This document shows positions 55,835 to 64,000 of a stretch of 64,000 nucleotides of DNA, piece by piece. Positions within the stretch are counted from its first letter, which is position 1. Each line of letters starts with the position of its first letter. A program made the position numbers and the translations under genes. Below the pieces are notes generated by a model. It was given only the letters and a program-made list of their open reading frames with translations. It searched no databases and was not told the origin of the DNA. This stretch comes from Ectobius pallidus (Eukaryota > Arthropoda > Insecta > Blattodea > Ectobiidae): positions 19,016,606 to 19,080,605 of the forward strand of contig CAXKWD010000003.1 of assembly GCA_964059195.1 (NCBI GenBank), in the 5' to 3' direction.

Positions 55835-56130
55835 ATAGAAATGTATACACATAGGGTAATAACAATTATTACTGTGAGGCCACAAATTATCAACAGTCTT
55901 GAGTATCTGAAGGAATCTTGTCCGTTTAGTATTTCATCTATAGTCTATTCTTCACGTTCTCACTTAAAACCTTTCGTAAAACATATACGAATGTGGTACA
56001 AGACAAGATGTCGACTAAACAAAACACAAATGCAAACAATATTGGTTTCCATAGCAACAATCACATCACCTTGATAATATGAGGTTTTGTGTATCTTTGA
56101 AGAATTGATATGAAGCAGGGGACGACTTTC
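55835..56130 (-). promoter_or_regulatory. Upstream region of paralogue B, conserved with A
   Basis: Same order of blocks as 52960-53270. The X-box-like GTTTCCATAGCAAC at 56045-56058 differs at one consensus base (R to T). Homology ends near 'tatgaagcaggggacgactt'. Confidence 0.55.
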
Positions 56131-56134
56131 TTCT

Positions 56135-57510
56135 GTTTTTGCCACAATTTTGCACGCGGAAAATTTAATTATTCGTGATTTTCTTCAAAAGGGTTCTGAT
56201 TGTGCCCTGAACGTTCCGTCCATTACCATTAGTCCTTTACTTTCAGAACACAAATCTACCCATTACTACATCTGTTAGTGAAGGAACATTATTTTCTTTC
56301 TGTAATACTCGGAACCGTATCGAAAGTCCAACGCTTTGATGCCAGTTCTAAAAAGTTAATTAAGACTGTTCATACAGGAATTTCCAATACACGGAACTTT
56401 CAGCATTACGATTTTTTTTATCTGCATGCTTTAATTGTTATGGAAATGGATTTCTGCTGAATCATGTAGAAAACGAAAAAATACTAAAATTTAAGGGCAT
56501 AAATATTTCCAACTTACTTCTCCTAACAAACGTTTCAAATGATCAAATTAGCATTTTACTCGTAGTTCATTCTTTTAACCCTTCACCTGTAAATGAGGTC
56601 TGTGTGACCGCAACATAAACTACTGCTACTCTCTGGATATCATCTTGACAAGCGGGCTATTTACAATACCTTCCCTTCTCAAGACAGTTTATCACCCCAT
56701 AATTATGTGTCATTTACCCATCAGTTTTAGTGGAGCCGTGTTAGAAAAGACTCTGGCGGTCTGTGAGACCTCACTTCATGGTTGCATGAGGGTTTTCCAG
56801 TTTACTATGTTGTGAATAATAAAGATTGAACGACTGTGTGCAGATTGAAAGACTATGTGATGACAATTATGATAAAATTATTTTTGCATGATTTTGAATG
56901 GTTTGAGAGAATGACTGTCTCATTTCTAAAAGGAAAATGTAGTAAGTTAGCTATCGCTATTTGAACACAGTCACTTACTGTGCTTAATATCTAGTTGGAA
57001 GTGATGTGAATGACGGTGCTAAATAAGATGTTGTGTAGGCTATGTTAGCTTTTTATGTGAAAGATATTACAATTGTCTTTGAAACAGCGCATTTCATTGC
57101 ATTTGTGGTGCTGTAACTTAAATGTGTGTCCTGAAAACCCCCATAAAATAATGGTGTTAGACTATTGATCTGTTAATTAAACATTTAGGGGTCAATTTTC
57201 ATGAATAATAATTGAAATTAAAATTTTTTACGTTTTTTCGTTGTTAAAATCCTATTAACTCTGAACAGTAACTCAGAGAGTAACAGATTAATCACGTCCA
57301 CAGTTAAGAGTTAATTATTGTATCAATATTGCATTTCATTATTGCCATTACTATTTCTCTTTATAACAGCTTTACCTCTCAATTTGTTTTGACGCAGTGT
57401 TTAAAATTAGTGTCAACAAATGTAGTACACACTATGTAGTATTTCATTGTAGTAACATTATTTGAAAATAGAGTTTTTGTTCCGCCATAGTAGGCCTACA
57501 TTATAATACA
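56135..57510. other. Spacer, nothing recognised
   Basis: No gene, RNA or repeat match found. A 60-codon frame at 56278-56460 has no recognisable domain. Confidence 0.35.
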
Positions 57511-57516
57511 CTTACT

Positions 57517-57810
57517 ACCGAGCGAGGTGGCCGAGATGGTAACGTCTTGGACTCGCATTCGGGAGGTCCCAGACCAATTTCACATGTTTTTTTTTTCATT
57601 CTTCTTCTTCATTTTTTTTTCATGGTTTCGCCAGTCGTAAAGCCAAATACCGAATTGGATATTTACATACCATGAATCATCCTCACCATTTCATCCTGTA
57701 TCATACCCATTTAAATTAATATCAGATCAAATTTGCTCCATAAAATTCACCAAAAATAGAAATAATTGACAATCAACAGTTCCATGGCCTACCCTACTAC
57801 ATAAAGTCTG
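57517..57810 (+). mobile_element. tRNA-derived SINE (family S7), most complete copy
   Basis: Head 'gcgaggtggccgagatggta' and 'ggactcgcattcgggaggtc', followed by a T-rich stretch and the body 'gccaaataccgaattggata' to 'ccatggcctaccctacta'. It shows the uninterrupted S7 body split at 13160-14870. Confidence 0.8.
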
Positions 57811-57883
57811 TCCATCTTAATAAAGAAACCTGAAGTAAACAAAAACATTCTGACACTTTGTTTCATCAGTTTACCTGATTTTA

Positions 57884-59045
57884 TTAAGTGCCAGTATGGT
57901 ACTTTATGAGATTGTGTGGTGGACGAAAAAATGTCTGTCCGTCTGTCTGTCCGTCTGTCCGTGTGTCTGTACGCACCATAACTCAAATACGCTTTTTCGG
58001 ATTTTCATGAAACTTGCAAAACACATTTATAATGTCCATGGGAAGAACCCTATTGATATTGAACCAAATTGGTTCACCGGTACCGGAGTAATGCCCAATT
58101 TAGTGCCTATTTTAATAGATTAATACGCTGTATCGGATTTCCATGAAACTTGGTATACCCATTTATGACGTCCATAAGAAGTGCCTTATTGAATTTGAAC
58201 CTAATCTGTTGACCGGTACCGGAGTAAAACCCAATTTAGTGTCCACTTTAAAGGCGCAATAACTCAAATACGGTTTATCGGATATTTATGAAACTTCGTA
58301 TACGCATTTATAATGTCCATGGGAAGACGTTTATTGATATTGGACCAAATCGGTTGGCCAGTACCGGAATAATGCCCAATTTAGTGTTTTTATGTTAATA
58401 TATAAGAAGTCGCGATAACTCAAATATGCTTTATTGGATTTTCCTGAAATTTTGTATACCCATTTATAATGTACGTGGAAAGACGTCTACTGATATTGGA
58501 CCAAATCGGTAGACCGGTACCGGAGTAAAACCCAATTTAGTGTATATTTTAAAGACGCGGTAACTCAAATACGCTTTACCGGATTTTTATGAAACTTGGT
58601 ATACACATTTATAATGTCCATGGGAAGACGTCTATTCATAATGGATAAAATCGATTGACCTGTTTCGGAGTAATGCTCAATTTAGTGCCTATTTTGTGGT
58701 AATGTACGTATTCGAAAGAATTTATTTAAAAAAATGAAAATCAGTTATCTTGACAACATAGCCTATTGTTTTACTGTGATCTTATAAGGCCTTGGAAATT
58801 AAAATACAGGTAGCTATGACAAAAAACATATTGATTTACATGCGCTTATCCAACTAGACCGTTAAAATGACCCAGGTGGCCGAGATGGTAGACCTTTCTT
58901 CTTCCGTAAGCCCTGCGTAATGAATAAATCTGGAGCTTAACTTGGAAATCAATTAAAAAAGAAACATATTCTGCATATCATAATTGCAGTCATAACTGAT
59001 TAAACAAAAACATACTGGCCCTTTGTTACATCAGTTTACCTGATT
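57884..59045 (+). repeat. TR-family repeat, longest copy (five core units)
   Basis: Head 'aagtgccagtatggtacttt', CTGTCCGT-rich stretch (57930-57970), then core units starting near 57971, 58121, 58254, 58410 and 58556 (spacing about 130-155 bp), and the tail with 'ccaggtggccgagatggtag'. Similar 45-bp stretches ending 'catcagtttacctgatttta' lie on both sides (57840-57885, 58998-59045). Confidence 0.8.
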
Positions 59046-59049
59046 TTAT

Positions 59050-60030
59050 TTCTTTTGTTTCAGGTATGTGTGCGTTTGAGTCTTCTCAGCAGATGTAAGT
59101 TTTTGCTCATACAATTGAATTATGTTTTTAGTGTACATGGCAAAATGACAACGTAAGTGAGACAATGATGTTTCTGGATAACTATATTCACAGTTTTAGA
59201 AACGGTTTCAAATAATTTTCTTGCTTGCTTATAATGTCATCACTCTAGAGTTCAGAAGTTTATGACATGTTATATTTTAATCCTGATCTCCGTTCTCGCC
59301 CCCAAACACAAATTAAACACGAATTGCACGGTTTTATCATAATAGGACCGTTTTTATTTTGCATATAAAGTCATATTTTGCTCATTTTGTATGGTCTTAG
59401 TCATATTTTAGCCATATTTGTAATTTAACGTCATGTTTAAGCATAAATTTTGTAAAGGAGCACAATTATAAAGTACATGCACTAAATGGTTGAGTTAAAT
59501 TTGAAATTTATTTAATTCAATTAATGTGTATGCCAAGTTAACAGGTAACTTTAAAATTAATGCAAATGTTCATATTTTATAGGGACAAACAGGGTCTAAA
59601 AAATATTACGAGTATCGGGAGCTGATGAAGCGAGCAAACAGAAGCAAATTCTTTAAAAATAGAAGTTCACTACAAGTAAAACTGTAAATCAACAAAATTG
59701 TTAAAAAATGATTATCCGATTGAATTCATGTGATGGAAGAGTATTGTCTTTAAACGATTTAAATTGGAATGTTTATTTTTTGAAAATACGATATTTTATT
59801 AGGTCACATTTAGGATTTTTGGGTCATATTTACTCATTTTAAGGGCATATTTGCAATCATATTTTCCAGTTTTTTTAGGTCATAAACATCGAACCCTAGA
59901 CAGATCGCATAGAAAAAATTCATATTGCTATGTTAAACCAGTTCTTATTTAACTTAAAAACTACCGAACCTTTACCGATAAAAATCATTCTGTTTAAGGG
60001 ATAAGGTACTCCTTTGAGGGTAAATAAAAT
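59050..60030. other. AT-rich spacer with GTCATATTT-rich segment
   Basis: 59360-59890 repeats 'gtcatattt' motifs like subterminal repeats of the hAT-type elements. It ends 'aggtcataaacatcgaaccc', which resembles an inverted end, but no matching left end or flanking duplication was found. Confidence 0.4.
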
Positions 60031-60038
60031 TTAACTAA

Positions 60039-60466
60039 TGCCCGGTTTCTATAAACTCATGAAATACTTATGGGTAAATTATCCATGGGCAAATTAGATC
60101 CAGAATCACCCACAATGATATAATGAGCAAGGCCTTGGAGTTGTATAGTTAATTTAATTCAGAAGTCTTTGATTCTCATTGTTTAAATTATTATTGATCC
60201 TACAAGAGGTTAAATTTTATCCATCCATCCATGAAAGGATAAATTAACCCGACTATTTACCCTTGGAAAGATCTAGCCCGAGTTTGTAGGAACATTTTTT
60301 CTGTCATTTTCATATTTGCCCAGAGGTCATTTATCTAGAAACTCGCCACAAGTGTATGTGATTGTTACCTTTAAATTATTTGAGTTTGTAAAAGATGTCC
60401 TTGTGTAAATTCTGTCGATTGGATAATTTACCCATAGGTATTTCGCGATTTTATAGAAACCGGGCA
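60039..60466. mobile_element. PIF/Harbinger-like MITE (428 bp)
   Basis: Inverted ends of about 48 bp begin TGCCCGGTTTCTATAAA on both sides and share TATGGGTAAATTATCCA. The 3-bp duplication TAA lies at 60036-60038 and 60467-60469. No coding capacity. Confidence 0.85.
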
Positions 60467-60474
60467 TAAATAAT

Positions 60475-61005
60475 ACATAAGTAAATAAATATATGTGTGA
60501 ATGTCTTCAGTGAGGTCAATCGTAGTTATAAGGAAAATGATTTTATATGCCACCTTGTATCGAACGCTAGCTAATCAGTTAGTAAAACCTCGGACAGAAA
60601 GCAAAGTGCCGGGTCAGAGTACCGGTATCAGAGCATATTTTCCGAAAGTGTTCTTAGTTACACAACTCCGAATTTCAACATTTATTCACTGCTTGGCATC
60701 AGATGTCAAGTTACCAGGGCGTGAGTGTGTCTTCCCACCTCGGCAAACACTCCTATATCGATTATCGATTTCTTATAGCATAGAAAAGCTACTCCCTGCT
60801 TGTTTTGGTTAGGATTATTGTTTATTATTTTCTTCCTTGACATTGCGTATCCGAGAACCTTTATGTTGGAATTTTCTCTTGGCACAGAATAGTAAATATT
60901 TAAACACACCCGAGCTACTTTGGAATAAGTAATACTGGTTAGTGGAAGACAAGTATAAGGACCATTTAATAAGATGTTGAGCATAGTTTTATCAATGTGA
61001 TATAC
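60475..61005. other. Spacer, nothing recognised
   Basis: A 103-codon frame at 60501-60812 (+) overlaps one on the other strand. Neither has recognisable motifs. Confidence 0.35.
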
Positions 61006-61007
61006 GG

Positions 61008-61478
61008 TAGTATATTGCGATACAAGTGCCGTAAGGCACGTTTACGGGTCGAGGAAACAGATTGAAAACCCGAGGCGCAGCCGAGGGTTTTTAAGTTTTC
61101 GAGACCCGTAAATGCCTTTATGGCCCGTGTGTTGCATGCTATTTTTTGCACGATGATTATTTATATCAATTTAATTATATTAATTGTGATATTACCTGAA
61201 AATATTATGTAAATACATTCTTGAAAATAGATGTTTATTTCAGAAAGTGATTCGCATGTGTTTGTTGTTATGGGAACCGAATATTTGTCCTGGGGGCCGT
61301 GGCCATAAAGGCTTGTATTATGAAGTGTATCGTAATGAATTATGACGTAGCGCTTGGACCGTAAGTGTTTTAACCTCATCGCAACCGTCCTTAGCAACAA
61401 GACTGTGTGGGAATGTCAACTTACGATCCATGTAAACAAAGTTCGTAAGTACCACTTACTAGCTAAGGAGTGCAAAAA
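61008..61478 (-). repeat. HP-family repeat, copy with full hairpin
   Basis: Reverse orientation, with the hairpin at 61024-61128 and apex 'cccgaggcgcagccgaggg'. Close in sequence to the third tandem unit at 20061-20447. Confidence 0.82.
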
Positions 61479-61481
61479 CAA

Positions 61482-61749
61482 CCTTTTCACACTGGGTCAC
61501 TTGTGACGGTCACCGCTAGTATTGCCAATAGTAGCTACATGATAAAACAATTTGTAATCGCTTTTGACATCCCAAATGGCAGGTCGACCTTCCACTTCAC
61601 TTATAAAATTTTTAGTAATTTAAACTCATGGCTGGATAAATAGTTTCTTTAAGCTCGATTATGCAACTGAATTATGTAAATAGGCCTACAACTTGCATTG
61701 TTGGCACATTAATAAAAGTGACCGTCACAAGCGACCCAGTGTAAAAGGG
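61482..61749. mobile_element. Small inverted-repeat element (268 bp)
   Basis: Left CCTTTTCACACTGGGTCACT and right (reverse complement) CCCTTTTACACTGGGTCGCT continue as inverted TGTGACGGTCAC. It adjoins the HP repeat. Target duplication not clear, so superfamily not assigned. Confidence 0.75.
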
Positions 61750-61754
61750 ATCGG

Positions 61755-62325
61755 ATAACCAATATATTTAAGTCTTTAGAACTTTCAGAAATGAATTTAT
61801 ATTTTTATATAAGCATTCATCAACTGAAATCATTAGTGGGTTATAAGATTGAAATAGACAAGGAAAATTTCAGTTAGTTAATGACTTTCCACGGATGACA
61901 ATTTTAATACGGGGATAAATATCTTAGTTTTTAAAATAATACATTAATCTATTGTGTTTATTCCTCGGCCTACATGCAATTTTTTTCGCCGACGTCAGTG
62001 GCAGTGAAAAGATTAAAAAGGTCTTACTAAAACCGGCTATATCGGAAACTGTAAAGGAAATTCGTGAAGTCTGGACAAAAGAATGTAGAAACCACGGCCT
62101 CTGTAGTTAACACCATTCTTGATACTGTATAGAGGAGGCCTTGACTACAAAGCAGTCATATTTTTAAATTTACGCCTTGTTTTTTGTGTACAAATTTAAC
62201 ATGGGATGTATGTTAAATTATAGATTAATTAATAGTAGGGCATCATATACGAGAAACAATTATACATTCTGCTTGTACAAATTTAAAAGAAAAAAGTTAT
62301 GTAAGCTATAGCTATATTAATACGA
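61755..62325. other. Spacer, nothing recognised
   Basis: No element or gene recognised. Confidence 0.35.
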
Positions 62326-62329
62326 CTAT

Positions 62330-62570
62330 TTCACTCATATTCCGCGTGTTTGATATTGACCAATTTGTAATAATTGTAATAATTTGTATTTTTGTAATTT
62401 GTAATAATTATAAAATTTTGTAATAATAAATAAATAAATAAATAAAACGTTTAGCAATTCGTCTTAAATAGACCAATCACGATCGTTTATCTTATAAAAT
62501 GCTTGCTATTAAAATTAGGATGATGTTTTATCGATAAAATCGTCTGCTCGTTACTGGACACGTAAGCATC
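62330..62570 (+). repeat. Dispersed repeat shared with 1640-1785
   Basis: Matches the minus strand of 1640-1785 ('gaccaatcacgat', 'gtttatcttataaaat', 'gctcgtt'). 'attttgtaataataaataaa' and (AAAT)n separate its two parts. Confidence 0.55.
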
Positions 62571-62692
62571 AGTATGCAGTGATTAATACGTCACATGTTG
62601 CCATTAAAAAGCACGAAAACAGATCATTTTATACAACATAACTTGTTTGGAAATTGAAATAATAGAAGTGTAGGCTACAGGTAAGTAATTGA

Positions 62693-63985
62693 TATGAGCC
62701 ACTGCGTTTGCCTACTACGCCACCAAGTTATCTTTGCATGCAGAAAATATGTGAGGAATGTGCCTTACATCTCGATCTCCCTCCTTTGACGTTGCCACTT
62801 CCTTTTCACTGAGTTCAGTCATTTGGCTACAAGAGGGGTGCTGAGAACTCCTGTGTTTTTAAATGACCTCTCACGTTCGGCAATCGCCGTCGAAATGAAT
62901 AATCTGGCAACCATGTCCCAACTGGGGAAAATGAGCTGTCCCTTCTTTCACCCCCGCCGCCACGCTGCCACTTCCTGTCCACCGTGTTGGGTTATTTGGC
63001 TGGAAGAGGGGCGCTGAGAATTACTGTGTTTTTAAATGACCTGACATCTAAGACAGTCACTGTCCAAATGAATAATCTGGCAACCATGTTATGATCTTTC
63101 GCCACCTGCTTCCCCTAAGCTGCGTCTCCATTGATATACATTTAACACCAACATGTTGTAGTTAACATATGTTAAATGTTTTTCATCAACTTGTTGATGT
63201 ATACAAGTCAAGTGATTTGCCAATTAACAACTGTCTCCACTACAATATGAAAGGTTAACATGTGTTGGCGAGGTTACGAACAGAAATGAATAACATTAAA
63301 AAAAAAAAAAGCCTCTGAAGAGGGCAGCCAACATTGCAAAATGAGAGTAGTTTTATATACTCGTTATTATCTTCTTGTTAACTGTCTATGACTTTCTTAA
63401 ATACTAATTATGTACAGATATCTTGATCTTTTCAAAATAACTATCACATTTTTCAACAATGGAGTATGCCATAAAAAAATAATTTTAGAATTAGATGCAA
63501 TACTATTGAGAACACTGATATACCAAATACTCACATAATACAAAATGGATGCCGGGAATATTGAGGAAGCTGTCGACTGCTTGCTGTTTACCCGGAAATT
63601 CCCGAACCAAAGCCGATTCAGCTGGCGATCGCTTTTTGTTTCCCGGAAATTCCCGAAACAAAGCCGATATCGACCGACTAGTCAATTGACTTGACATGCT
63701 GTCCATTTTCTCCGGAAAACAAATTAACACCTGAAAATGTTAAGTGCAACACGCTGGGTTTGCATGTCAAGTCAATTGGAACGCGAAATTGCAATATACA
63801 TGTCAATATCAACTTGTTAATATTGACATGTTCGTGCTAAATGTATATCAATGGAGACGCAGCTCTACATCCCTTCCGTATAGTGGTAGCTGGACGACAC
63901 TAGCGCTAAACACTTCCCCTATCGCCGTGCAGATTTAACTTGGTGGCATAGTAGTGGGTTCGTGGCATGCGCAGTGGCTCATATC
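62693..63985. mobile_element. Outer inverted-repeat element with nested insertion
   Basis: ATGAGCCACTGCG and ACGCCACCAAGTTA near 62693-62735 recur as reverse complement at about 63937-63984 ('aacttggtggcatagtagtg', 'cgcagtggctcat'). Inside, a segment with 'gtgtttttaaatgacct' and 'aataatctggcaaccatgt' is duplicated (62785-62920, 62950-63090). A second element is nested at 63118-63864. Confidence 0.7.
63118..63864. mobile_element. Nested TIR element with CTA flanks (747 bp)
   Basis: Ends AGCTGCGTCTCCATTGATAT on both sides (right in reverse complement), continuing ACATTTA. CTA lies at 63115-63117 and 63865-63867. Paired 'aacatgt/acatgtt' and 'caagtcaattg' motifs recur inside. No transposase. 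Confidence 0.78.
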
Positions 63986-64000
63986 GGTAACTTAGATATT

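Noticed and set aside
57521..57580. Possible tRNA-Ser/Leu gene
   Set aside because: A and B box-like segments are present, but the stem ends are not paired and a SINE body follows. The same holds for 3545-3610.
59290..59900. Another hAT-type element
   Set aside because: It has GTCATATTT motifs and one plausible end, but no matching opposite end or 8-bp duplication was found.

Overview
This window looks like intergenic DNA from a large, repeat-rich animal genome. I infer an insect, possibly a cockroach or relative, from the tRNA-derived SINEs, Helitrons, mariner and hAT remnants and the AT-rich spacer. The species call is inference and was not tested. I see no bacterial gene organisation, rRNA, CRISPR array or convincing functional tRNA.

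Only two loci look like host genes. They are paralogous C2H2 zinc-finger genes on the minus strand at 51458-52954 and 54624-55829, about 1.7 kb apart. They share homologous upstream DNA (with an RFX-type X-box) and homologous 3' flanks, so they arose by tandem duplication. Each protein has an N-terminal array of acidic modules of about 64 residues (four in one, three in the other) followed by seven or six intact fingers. Fingers at the array edges are decaying, and one stop codon cuts the second gene before further in-frame finger remnants.

The rest is a dense, nested mobile-element landscape. (a) hAT-type elements with 8-bp target duplications: 746-1219, 11784-13150, 13286-14754, 21910-22694, 22703-23402, 23900-24552, 24882-26543 (with a decayed Charlie/GTF2IRD2-like transposase), 35311-36955, 39349-40802, 41124-41807, 43095-43571 and 45907-46290. 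(b) Non-autonomous Helitrons inserted between A and T with a CTAG 3' end and hairpin, including tandem and reciprocally chimeric copies: 6864-7748, 16543-18192, 29105-29967, 31384-32227, 36989-37860 and a fragment ending at 45882. (c) At least seven tRNA-related SINE groups, several with exact 12-13 bp duplications. (d) mariner and PIF-like elements: 9341-10091, 20488-20592, 21127-21689 and 60039-60466. (e) LINE 3' ends near 4005, 11000 and 49165.

Several repeat families did not match any class I know. The most striking, called HP here, has six loci. It carries a near-perfect stem of about 50 bp whose arms differ between copies but stay complementary. A second hairpin element sits inside the hAT copy at 35311-36955. 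Families TR, SC, OC and MS carry internal tandem arrays or short terminal inverted repeats. Nesting reaches four levels at 13160-14870.
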